Assembly: GCA_900557255.1 (NCBI GenBank)
Contig: USSA01000020.1
Coordinates: 1 to 30,949, forward strand
Direction of reading: 5' to 3'
From: an uncultured Prevotella sp.
Lineage (GTDB): Bacteria; Bacteroidota; Bacteroidia; Bacteroidales; Bacteroidaceae
Length of the DNA: 30,949 nucleotides
The notes under the pieces were generated by a model. It saw only the letters and a program-made list of their open reading frames with translations, did not search any database and had not been told where the DNA came from. Position numbers and translations under genes: made by a program. This document shows positions 24,072-30,579 of the stretch, piece by piece; the stretch's first letter is position 1, and the number at the start of each line of letters is the position of its first letter.

Positions 24072-25529
24072 TTACATCTTCTTTCTTCTTCTGACGGACG
24101 GAGCGCACATCTTGCGTGCCATTGCCAGGCATCTTCTTGCCCACTCCCTATCGTCTTCATCCGGTCGCTTGCCCCATCCTGAGCCTGGGCTGCCGCCTCC
24201 ACCTCCATGCGTCTGTGCGATGGTCGTGGCATCATCCACGAAACCGCACACGAGGTTCAAGGCTACCTTGACAACATGGTTTCCGTCTTCAGCCAACTGA
24301 CAGAGAAGCGTGCCGTCGAAGTCGAGTTTCACGCTGTCGGGAAGATTCGGGAAGCGAATGGCAAACTCATGTGCCATGGTGTCGAGCATCACTCCGTTGA
24401 GATGATAGCTCATGTTGTGCGCCCAGGAAAGTTCAGACTGGTTGGCTTTGTCTTCCAGTTCACTCGCCTGCTTCTCAATCTCTTCCTTGTCCTTACGTAG
24501 GGTGTCAAGCAACTGGTTGGTCTCAGAAAGTTTCTTCTCCTTGTCTGCCAGTTTATCTTCCACCATTGCCTTCTGCTGTTCAAGGCTCTGGATCTTACGG
24601 GCGATGTCGGCACTGATGTTGTCGCTGTTGGCTTGCAAGGCTCTCAGCGGTTTGAGTTCAGCTTCGAGGCGGTTGATTTCAGCCTTCAGATTCTCTATCA
24701 TAGAGGTAAAGGATTTCTGCTTCTTCTGGGCGATGGAGAGTTCCACGTTCAAATCTTCGAGGGCTTTCCGGGTGTTCAGCATCTGGGCTTCGAGCGTCAC
24801 GCACTCGTTGGCAAGCCATCGCCGATACTCTTCCGTAGAACGGTGACGTGCTCCTGTCTCTGCTATCGACACCCCTCTTGTGAGTCTCCATTTTTCATTA
24901 ACCTTGGCCAGTTCATCGTGCAGGGCAAGAAGATAGTTCTTGTAATCTATACGGTTCTGACCATGAAAGATTTTCTTGAAGGCGAACTTCTTATCTTTAT
25001 CTATCGGCAGAAGCGCACAGTGGACGTGCGGATTCTTCTCATCGCAGTGGACGATGAAGGAGACGATATTTTCCTCTCCATATTTATCTGCCACAAAGCG
25101 GTAGATGTCCTGTGCCCACTTTTCTATTTCGGGCATTCGCCGGATGTGATCATTACCACCCTTGCTTTCAAAATCCACCTTCTGATTGCCAAAGGCAAGC
25201 TCTCGCATACGTTCCGTTGAACCGCCGAAGATGAAATTCACTACGGTTCGGAAACGTGGCTCTGCCAGTCCTTCGTTAGGGTCTTTAATGCCACGTGAGG
25301 CGAGATTTTCTGCCATGCGTCTGGTAAGCGGACGGCTCTTGTCTATCGGTGCAACAAAGCCACCTGGACGGATCTCGAAGTTGAGATGTTCACGGCTACG
25401 GTCATAGTTGCCTTCACGCATGGCCTGGTTCCATCCCTTCTCCGTCCAGTCTCTCAACTCCTCGTTACCTACCGAAGCAAGACCTTTGGTAACCTTGATG
25501 TCCATGACTTGTTTTGATGATGTTCCCAT
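24072..25529 (-). CDS. MobV-family relaxase (Mob/Pre)
   Basis: A 485-residue plasmid-mobilisation relaxase. The first ATG is at 25529; an upstream TTG start at 25586 is possible but adds an atypical basic leader. The relaxase domain (about 8-235) carries the diagnostic HCDEKNPHVH (H161, D163, E164, H168, H170) metal and catalytic region, and REHLNFE near residue 47 matches the N-terminal motif. A long coiled coil (about 240-375, with repeated Leu/Glu/Lys heptads) follows, then a C-terminal domain and a Gly-rich, basic tail ending RRRKKM. It should nick oriT, most likely in the structured region just upstream, and pilot the strand to a recipient. Confidence 0.92.
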   Translation of the reverse strand: MGTSSKQVMDIKVTKGLASVGNEELRDWTEKGWNQAMREGNYDRSREHLNFEIRPGGFVAPIDKSRPLTRRMAENLASRGIKDPNEGLAEPRFRTVVNFIFGGSTERMRELAFGNQKVDFESKGGNDHIRRMPEIEKWAQDIYRFVADKYGEENIVSFIVHCDEKNPHVHCALLPIDKDKKFAFKKIFHGQNRIDYKNYLLALHDELAKVNEKWRLTRGVSIAETGARHRSTEEYRRWLANECVTLEAQMLNTRKALEDLNVELSIAQKKQKSFTSMIENLKAEINRLEAELKPLRALQANSDNISADIARKIQSLEQQKAMVEDKLADKEKKLSETNQLLDTLRKDKEEIEKQASELEDKANQSELSWAHNMSYHLNGVMLDTMAHEFAIRFPNLPDSVKLDFDGTLLCQLAEDGNHVVKVALNLVCGFVDDATTIAQTHGGGGGSPGSGWGKRPDEDDREWARRCLAMARKMCAPSVRRRKKM

Positions 25530-25566
25530 ATCTTTTTTCTTTGCTATTGCCCTTACTCCAGGAGCC

Positions 25567-25770
25567 TTTTTCAGTCTTGGCAACAATAGGAAATCTGACC
25601 CAGCTTGCTGTTTATCTGGTCAGCCCTCCCGACTACTTCAGTAGGTCGGGGTATTAGGCTTCCCAAGACTGAAAAAAAATGGCATGTGCAAGCACGCTGC
25701 CTCACGTTGCTTGAAATCATTCAGCGATGTGCTAACGGGCGTCCTGATCGCCATCAGCGTGCCTCGCATG
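25567..25770. other. Candidate oriT / relaxosome region
   Basis: The non-coding gap before the relaxase is dense in dyad symmetry. TTTTTCAGTCTTGG (25567-25580) is the exact reverse complement of CCAAGACTGAAAAA (25663-25676). Between them CCCGACTAC-TTCA-GTAGGTCGGG (25628-25650) is a stem with one bulged base. Further on, GCACGCTG (25692-25699) pairs with CAGCGTGC (25755-25762), and CTGAT-CGCC-ATCAG (25744-25757) forms a small hairpin. Such nested repeats next to a MobV gene are typical of transfer origins. The nick site cannot be named from sequence alone; promoter or operator use is an alternative. Confidence 0.5.
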
Positions 25771-25796
25771 GAATAAGGGGGATATGACTATTGTTT

Positions 25797-26303
25797 TTAA
25801 TCGTCGGGAGATTCCGCAGGTGCTACCTTTTCGGATGGCTCCCTGGCCTCAGTAAGAGGACGATGGAGATTCACATAGTAGTGGGATGCGGAGCCGGAGA
25901 TGTAGTGCTCGAAGATGCAATCCAGGAGAACAATCTCCGCTTTCGAATATCGGGTGACTACTTCGACCATATAACTCGGCTTGGTATTGCCACTGATGGC
26001 TTTAGCCAGAATGCCAAGTGATTCTATCACTTTGTGCCAGTCCCAGACATGGTCTTTTCCGAAGAGCAGGCTCACGGAATCGGAAAGTTCCTCAGGCAGT
26101 TCTTTCTCCTGATTAAGATAACGGAGGATGGAAACTGCCAGTGAATCGAACACCTGGGATTGCTGATTGACTACACGTCTTTCAGGAATGCCGCCATATC
26201 CTTCTTGCTTGGCCATGTTCATCTTCAAGTCGTAATAACGGCTGTAGGATTCGGCTACTTCCTTGGCGGTGGATCTGCCTTTGATGAAGCGGATGAACTG
26301 CAT
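25797..26303 (-). CDS. Unknown helical protein upstream of the candidate oriT
   Basis: A 168-residue soluble protein, not recognised. It is largely helical, with SQVFDSLAVSILRYLNQEKE and KAEIVLLDCIFEHYISGSA, and a polar C-terminus (EKVAPAESPDD). There is no signal peptide or membrane segment. The frame is open for about 20 codons upstream of the ATG at 26303, back into the end of the winged-helix gene, so the true start could lie earlier with a rare start codon. Position between a winged-helix gene and the relaxase suggests a relaxosome accessory or plasmid-maintenance role. Confidence 0.6.
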   Translation of the reverse strand: MQFIRFIKGRSTAKEVAESYSRYYDLKMNMAKQEGYGGIPERRVVNQQSQVFDSLAVSILRYLNQEKELPEELSDSVSLLFGKDHVWDWHKVIESLGILAKAISGNTKPSYMVEVVTRYSKAEIVLLDCIFEHYISGSASHYYVNLHRPLTEAREPSEKVAPAESPDD

Positions 26304-26334
26304 GGCGCAGAAGTCGAGGATGTCGTCTGGACTC

Positions 26335-26700
26335 TCAGAGACGTTGCTCCAGGTTGACTGAGAATATAAAGCTCTTGGAGTATGGCTCTACGGAAAGCTG
26401 ACCAAGTTTGGTGAGTCCGGAGATAAACTGGCGAACCGTGGCACGCTGCCATTGCCACTGACGGGAAAGTTCGGAAATGGTGGCAACAAACTGGCCGGGT
26501 AACAGCTGGAGGGCTCCATCGGTTCCCGGCGACTGATAGGCTCCTGAGGATGCTTTCGAAAGCAGGTCGCAGTAGGCTTCCAGCTTGCTGTAACGTTCCT
26601 CTGCTTTCGGCTTCAGAAACTCCAGCAACGAACGGTCAACACCTTTAGACTTATCAGCCTCGGGTGTGTGATGATTTGAATTGTGAGTCATTTGAGTCAT
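26335..26700 (-). CDS. Winged-helix DNA-binding protein
   Basis: A 121-residue protein starting at the ATG at 26700; ATG 26691 is nearly as good, and an upstream TTG at 26724 is less likely. After a polar N-terminus rich in His, Asn and Ser (NSNHHTPEADKSKGVDR), residues about 60-121 form a winged helix: LLPGQFVATISELSRQWQWQ, RATVRQFISGLTKLG (recognition helix) and the wing strands LSVEPYSKSFIFSVNL. The pattern resembles replication-initiator or regulator HTH proteins of Bacteroidota elements. It may control the operon or act at the nearby oriT candidate. Confidence 0.7.
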   Translation of the reverse strand: MTQMTHNSNHHTPEADKSKGVDRSLLEFLKPKAEERYSKLEAYCDLLSKASSGAYQSPGTDGALQLLPGQFVATISELSRQWQWQRATVRQFISGLTKLGQLSVEPYSKSFIFSVNLEQRL

Positions 26701-26758
26701 TTTTGATTTTGGAATGTAGAGCAAGTGGATATGATTCTGTGCCAGTTGTAAGTGGCAT

Positions 26759-27256
26759 CTAATAGTAATTTTTGATAATCAGCGCAAGCCGTTCCTTCGG
26801 GTTGTTGATTGCCTCAGGATGGCTCTTCATGCTGAGCACTTTTCCAGATGGATAGAACACTGCTGCCACGCTGACGGTAAAGAGGAACAGGGACATGCTG
26901 TTCATATAAGGTAAGGCGTAGCAAACCATCGAGAGCAGCAAGGTGGCGAACCACAGCCTTTTCCTCTCATGCAAAAGATGGAAGGTGCTTTCTGCAATTT
27001 TCCTGTTCAGAAGCACCAGGGTCAGGAGTGTTGACACTACAACAGAGAGATTGGGAGCCGTGACATGGCAACACCAGTTGATGAAGATAAGCATCAGCAC
27101 GACCAGGTAGGCATAGAGATTTCTTGCGCTCTGAAACATGGCCATCTTCCACATAAACCGCTTCATGAATCCATATTCCTTCCTGTAAAGACAGAAAAAC
27201 GCTGTCAGCAGGAGGAAGGGAAAAGCAAACCGAATGAGGGTTAGAATCTGTATCAT
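26759..27256 (-). CDS. Polytopic membrane protein, unknown function
   Basis: A 165-residue integral membrane protein with about five hydrophobic segments: 3-24 (LIRFAFPFLLLTAFFCLY), 46-65 (NLYAYLVVLMLIFINWCCHV), 70-84, 100-118 (LWFATLLLSMVCYALPYM) and 120-137. The C-terminal 28 residues are soluble and basic (SHPEAINNPKERLALIIKNYY). No known family is recognised. It follows the 136-residue membrane protein by 13 bases in the same operon, and both precede the winged-helix gene. A part in transfer, exclusion or immunity is possible but cannot be chosen. Confidence 0.65.
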   Translation of the reverse strand: MIQILTLIRFAFPFLLLTAFFCLYRKEYGFMKRFMWKMAMFQSARNLYAYLVVLMLIFINWCCHVTAPNLSVVVSTLLTLVLLNRKIAESTFHLLHERKRLWFATLLLSMVCYALPYMNSMSLFLFTVSVAAVFYPSGKVLSMKSHPEAINNPKERLALIIKNYY

Positions 27257-27269
27257 ATATTTCTTTATT

Positions 27270-27680
27270 TTACTTGTTTATACCTTTGTCGAGTGATTCA
27301 AGACGCTCGGCAATTCTGTTGTTTAACTGGATGTTGTAACTGGGCGACATCTGGTCAATGGTAGGGTCTTTCGCCAGTTCTTCATCAGCTTCGATGAGAA
27401 GACGGAGATAAAGATCCACATTTGAATTATGGTCTAACTTCTCTGTAGGCATGGCTTCAGGCGATTTGCCATGAGGCTCTATCGGCAGCATCGTATCAGG
27501 GTCGATGTCATCTGGAAGCTGGTAAGCTGTCTGAATGCTTCTCATCACGAAGATGCAGAAGCCTATCATCAGTCCGACAATCGCCTTGGCCATGATGTTC
27601 AGATTGCACAGCATCAGCACCAGAACCATCACCAGGATGGCTATTATATAGAATGTATATACTTTTCGTTTAGTACTCAT
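27270..27680 (-). CDS. Two-helix membrane protein, unknown function
   Basis: A 136-residue protein with two transmembrane helices close together at about 9-27 (TFYIIAILVMVLVLMLCNL) and 29-46 (IMAKAIVGLMIGFCIFVM), then a soluble, acidic C-terminal domain of 85 residues with DDIDPDTMLPIEP and two helices (DLYLRLLIEADEELAKD, NNRIAERLESLDKGI). Its ATG overlaps the end of the preceding gene by 11 bases, pointing to translational coupling. No family assignment can be made. Confidence 0.65.
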   Translation of the reverse strand: MSTKRKVYTFYIIAILVMVLVLMLCNLNIMAKAIVGLMIGFCIFVMRSIQTAYQLPDDIDPDTMLPIEPHGKSPEAMPTEKLDHNSNVDLYLRLLIEADEELAKDPTIDQMSPSYNIQLNNRIAERLESLDKGINK

Positions 27681-28032
27681 AATCGCTTAATTCAAGTTTG
27701 ATGATTCCGAAGGATGCTTTCTCTATAATGTATTCGACATCACGCCGGGTGAGAGTGCCCTTCTCTACTCTACCCTTGGCGCTTGGATCTTTTTTACAAA
27801 GAGCTGCCAGACCCTGGTTCAAGTCGTATTCATTGATTTTCCAGGTTCGCTTCTTTCTGAAAGAGTAATGATCTCTGTAACTCTGGAGCGAGAGTCCCTT
27901 GTAAAACAGGGGCTTCAACGCTCCATCCTGAAGGATTCTCATCTCTACCAGCTGTTCCGTATCTTTAACTATTATCCATGTTCTGTATCTTTGTATGATG
28001 TCTGCAATCAGGTAATACGTCTTCTTGTTCAT
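27670..28032 (-). CDS. Small basic protein, unknown function
   Basis: A 120-residue basic, soluble protein with an N-terminal strand-helix (KKTYYLIADIIQRYRTWIIV), a central Arg/Lys-rich part (SFRKKRTWKINEYDLNQGL) and a C-terminal helix-strand ending LELSDYEY. There is no signal peptide. The ATG follows the previous gene's stop codon with no spacer (TAGATG), and its own end overlaps the next gene by 11 bases. The repeated tight junctions argue that all four proteins are made in fixed ratio. Function unknown. Confidence 0.62.
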   Translation of the reverse strand: MNKKTYYLIADIIQRYRTWIIVKDTEQLVEMRILQDGALKPLFYKGLSLQSYRDHYSFRKKRTWKINEYDLNQGLAALCKKDPSAKGRVEKGTLTRRDVEYIIEKASFGIIKLELSDYEY

Positions 28033-28488
28033 CTAGAGACCGCAGTTGAAATCATTCATGATCTGTACGTGTTCTCGCTTTGCCTTGAATGTGCCACGGC
28101 GTTCGTGCAGCCGGAGGTCTTCGAAAAGATCTGCCGACATGAGTTCGATGGAGTTGTAAATCGTCACATTCAACTCGTGGATGAGTCCATCGGCGGAAGT
28201 CTTGCAGTTGATCTTGAACATCCTTTCGGTGACCGGATAGCAGTAGGCACAGCATTCATGTCCGAACACCGTATGGACTGATGGTTCCAGATGGTAGAGA
28301 ATGGCAAGGTCGGCATTCATTTCGAACATATCAATCACCTTGTCTATAGGCTGTGGGATATGAACTTCGTAGGGAAGAATGGCATAATCTTCGTATGCCT
28401 TTATCTCGCCAATCCAATAATTGTCAATCAGCTCTGGCAACAGCATGGGGCCGGATGCCTTGAATTTGTAGATAGCTTCCTGTAACAT
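28033..28488 (-). CDS. Soluble unknown protein with Cys cluster
   Basis: A 151-residue soluble protein, not recognised. It shows alternating strands (AILPYEVHIPQPIDKVIDMF, LAILYHLEPSVHTVFGH), a Cys/His cluster GHECCAYCYP at about 96-105 that could bind a metal, and a C-terminal helix ending VQIMNDFNCGL. There is no signal peptide. It starts 12 bases after the lipoprotein gene and its stop abuts the next ATG. Because of this tight spacing it belongs to the same operon as the lipoprotein and the relaxase. Confidence 0.62.
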   Translation of the reverse strand: MLQEAIYKFKASGPMLLPELIDNYWIGEIKAYEDYAILPYEVHIPQPIDKVIDMFEMNADLAILYHLEPSVHTVFGHECCAYCYPVTERMFKINCKTSADGLIHELNVTIYNSIELMSADLFEDLRLHERRGTFKAKREHVQIMNDFNCGL

Positions 28489-28500
28489 GATAATGAAAGA

Positions 28501-29547
28501 TTAGAGGGTTGATATGTAAAGACGCATCAGCTGGGCTGGAATCTTGTTGGACACTTCCTTGTTGACAAGGTGCTTGCCTTCAAGCCTCGTGATGATGGCA
28601 GGATAATCTTTGGCGATGTCCGTCATCAGCTGAGCCTGCTCCGGGGTGAGCATGGCGATGGCAAGCGCATCCATTGAGAGATAAGGCTGCAATATCATCC
28701 AGAGATAGGCATTGGCTTGGATGGCATCTTTGATTTTTCCTCGCTGCAAAGCGTCACGGCAAACCTGGGCGTTGAGAATCAGACGGCGGTCTGTTCGCAT
28801 CGACATAAGGACGAGAGTTTCAGATGCAGGGAGCTTATTTCTGGAAGCGGACTTGTAGATGGCAGAGCAGATGTCTGCAGTATGGTTCGTGATTTCCGTC
28901 ATTCCGATGGATGAGCATTCATCGATATGGGCGAGGAACGTGCGGAAATGGCGGTCTTCCTCATGCAGGAACGCCACGAGTTCTTTCCTGGATTTGATTC
29001 CTTGCGATTTTGTAGTCAGCAGGAACTTGGAGTAGTTGGCCAAGGCTCTGTGAACTTCCAGGTCATAGACTGGCGATTTATCCAATGTGGCAAAGAACTT
29101 GGTGGCATTTTCCTTCAGAGAGCCGAGTCCCTTGTTGTCCTTATATAAAGAGGTGTGGAGCTTCACGTAAGCCACATCACTCAAAGTACAGTTGCCAGTC
29201 ATCGCCAGAAGTCCTGTGCGGATGGAGTCTGAAATCAGATCATACTTCATGGAAAGTCCACTGTGCGCAGAGAATGAAGGATCCTTCCTGATGTAGTTCA
29301 AGACGGTGTCCCCATACTCGTGCCACTGGTTGATGAAACCTGCAAGGTACTCTGAATCAGAGTCAGAATGGCCTTTTATCGTCTGAAAGAAAGCCTGGTA
29401 ATGTTTCAAGGCATCTTCAGAAGACTTGAAATCATATTGACGACTTCCATTGCAGGAGGTGATCATAAGTAAGGCACATAAAAAAAGCAAGTGAAAGAAT
29501 AAACTCTTCTGAGTTGTTTTTCTTTCACTTGCTTTACTTTCTTTCAT
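28501..29547 (-). CDS. Lipoprotein leading the mobilisation operon
   Basis: A 348-residue lipoprotein when started at the ATG at 29547: a Lys/Ser/Glu-rich n-region, hydrophobic core LFFHLLFLCALLM and lipobox ITSC (Cys about 30). The mature part is all-helical and tandem-repeat-like in feel, with no recognised domain. Upstream in-frame ATGs at 29628 and 29634 lie after the promoter and could give longer forms with an unusual N-terminal tail; a GTG at 29688 lies before the promoter and is excluded. A strong hairpin with a T-run sits inside the signal-peptide codons, so expression may be attenuated. Surface or periplasmic role in mating or exclusion is possible. Confidence 0.65.
   Translation of the reverse strand: MKESKASERKTTQKSLFFHLLFLCALLMITSCNGSRQYDFKSSEDALKHYQAFFQTIKGHSDSDSEYLAGFINQWHEYGDTVLNYIRKDPSFSAHSGLSMKYDLISDSIRTGLLAMTGNCTLSDVAYVKLHTSLYKDNKGLGSLKENATKFFATLDKSPVYDLEVHRALANYSKFLLTTKSQGIKSRKELVAFLHEEDRHFRTFLAHIDECSSIGMTEITNHTADICSAIYKSASRNKLPASETLVLMSMRTDRRLILNAQVCRDALQRGKIKDAIQANAYLWMILQPYLSMDALAIAMLTPEQAQLMTDIAKDYPAIITRLEGKHLVNKEVSNKIPAQLMRLYISTL
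29479..29533 (-). promoter_or_regulatory. Terminator-like hairpin inside the lipoprotein signal-peptide codons
   Basis: On the minus strand AGCAAGTGAAAGA (29533-29521) pairs perfectly with TCTTTCACTTGCT (29498-29486), with an inner stem AACTC/GAGTT, and is followed at once by seven T. By sequence this is a textbook intrinsic terminator, but it lies within codons about 5-22 of the lipoprotein gene. Ribosomes translating the start would open the hairpin, giving translation-dependent read-through. Confidence 0.6.
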
Positions 29548-29654
29548 TTGGTTTTTGAGATCTGTTGCTGAAGAGTTACCGAGGCAACCGACAAAACTGT
29601 TCAACTGTACTGTATTCCTATTATCCATTGGCATGTAATTGAAAATTTTGCGTG

Positions 29655-29662
29655 CAAAGATA
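29655..29662 (-). promoter_or_regulatory. -7 box (TATCTTTG) of the mobilisation operon
   Basis: TATCTTTG on the minus strand matches TAnnTTTG. It would start transcription near 29648, giving a leader of about 100 bases before the ATG at 29547, or 14-20 bases before the alternatives at 29634 and 29628. The -33 region is not a clear TTTG. Confidence 0.6.
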
Positions 29663-29718
29663 CAGATAAAATTCCACATTAACGACACTACAATCAGACT
29701 TTATGTTATTTTATGTTT

Positions 29719-29772
29719 CATACTCTTTGCAGTATGATTCTTGCAGGAGTGCTCCTAATTTTATAAATTAGG
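29719..29772. repeat. Cluster of three inverted repeats between divergent promoters
   Basis: CATACT/AGTATG (29719-29736), AGGAG/CTCCT (29745-29756) and CCTAATTT/AAATTAGG (29754-29772, 3-base spacer) crowd the middle of the 380-base gene-free stretch 29548-29927. They lie between the promoters of the lipoprotein operon and of the recombinase-like gene, a natural place for a shared regulator or a recombinase-type binding site. Confidence 0.45.
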
Positions 29773-29835
29773 TTAAATCCAGTCTGCTGACCCAACAAAA
29801 CCAAATAGTATGAATCCATTTCTGAATATAATTTG

Positions 29836-29843
29836 TATCTTTG
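29836..29843 (+). promoter_or_regulatory. -7 box (TATCTTTG) of the recombinase-like gene, with structured leader
   Basis: TATCTTTG matches TAnnTTTG and lies 84 bases before the ATG at 29928. The leader contains two hairpins: GCAGG/CCTGC (29862-29877) and ATAACT-ATCA-AGTTAT (29891-29906), which may tune translation. Confidence 0.6.
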
Positions 29844-29927
29844 CAGAAGAATCGTGCCTGAGCAGGTGTTATCCTGCCGTAAAAAGGCGCATAACTATCA
29901 AGTTATCAGTCAATAAAACATTTTGAT

Positions 29928-30557
29928 ATGGCAAAAGTAGGCTACATCATGGCTACATCCCAGTATGACAAACTGGAAGAAGACCGCAAATGGATGAACG
30001 AGTTCGGTTGTGTAAGAATCATCGAGGAAAGTGATGATAACGAACGCCACAGACCGCTGTGGAAACAACTCATGGCAGCATTGCAAAGAGGCGATGAACT
30101 GGTGATTCCGAAATTTTCCAACGCCTTGCGTGGCAGTCGTGAACTGGCAATATTCCTGGAATTCTGCCGGGTCAAGGTCATTCGCATCATCAGCATCCAC
30201 GACCGGATTGACTCCAGCAACATCCTGTTTCCGGAAACCAAGCCATCAGACGTATTGGTAATGATGGGTTCCCTGCCCGACGAAGTCCTTGCTCTCAGGA
30301 AATCAGCAGAGCATGTAATCAAGCTGCAGGAGAAGATGATCGTGTCCCTGCCTCCTGTTTCTGCCAGCAAGATGCAGAAGCTCGACAGAGAGAAGACTGT
30401 AGTGAACCTCTATGTTGCAGGACATCCGATAGATGAAATCTGGAGAGCCAGCGGATTCAGAAGCAGAAGTTCCGTATTCCGCATACTCAACAAGCACGGA
30501 ATCAAGCTCAACAGAGGCAACCACTCCGGACCAATCAAGAGAAGAGACACAAAGTAA
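29928..30557 (+). CDS. Serine-recombinase-like protein with degenerate active site
   Basis: A 209-residue protein with the resolvase/invertase layout: a catalytic-type N-domain (1-100), a long helix (about 105-150) and a C-terminal Hin-like HTH (about 155-198, KTVVNLYVAGHPIDEIWRAS, RSSVFRILNKHGI). Compared with gamma-delta resolvase, the YARVST motif reads YIMATS, so the conserved Arg becomes Met and the Ser position becomes Thr with a Ser beside it. The KLDRLGR block reads KFSNALRG, losing Asp and the first Arg but keeping the last. Arg in the HRPLW block is kept. The protein may bind DNA without recombining it, or use a shifted Ser11. It has its own promoter and precedes a GC-richer gene. 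Confidence 0.75.
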   Translation: MAKVGYIMATSQYDKLEEDRKWMNEFGCVRIIEESDDNERHRPLWKQLMAALQRGDELVIPKFSNALRGSRELAIFLEFCRVKVIRIISIHDRIDSSNILFPETKPSDVLVMMGSLPDEVLALRKSAEHVIKLQEKMIVSLPPVSASKMQKLDREKTVVNLYVAGHPIDEIWRASGFRSRSSVFRILNKHGIKLNRGNHSGPIKRRDTK

Positions 30558-30579
30558 ACAAGACATTGAAGAATAGAGC

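Noticed and set aside
24412..25220. Two plus-strand ORFs of 144 and 195 codons
   Set aside because: They are antisense to the MobV relaxase and its coiled coil; Ser/Leu-rich composition is the usual reverse image of Glu/Lys heptads.
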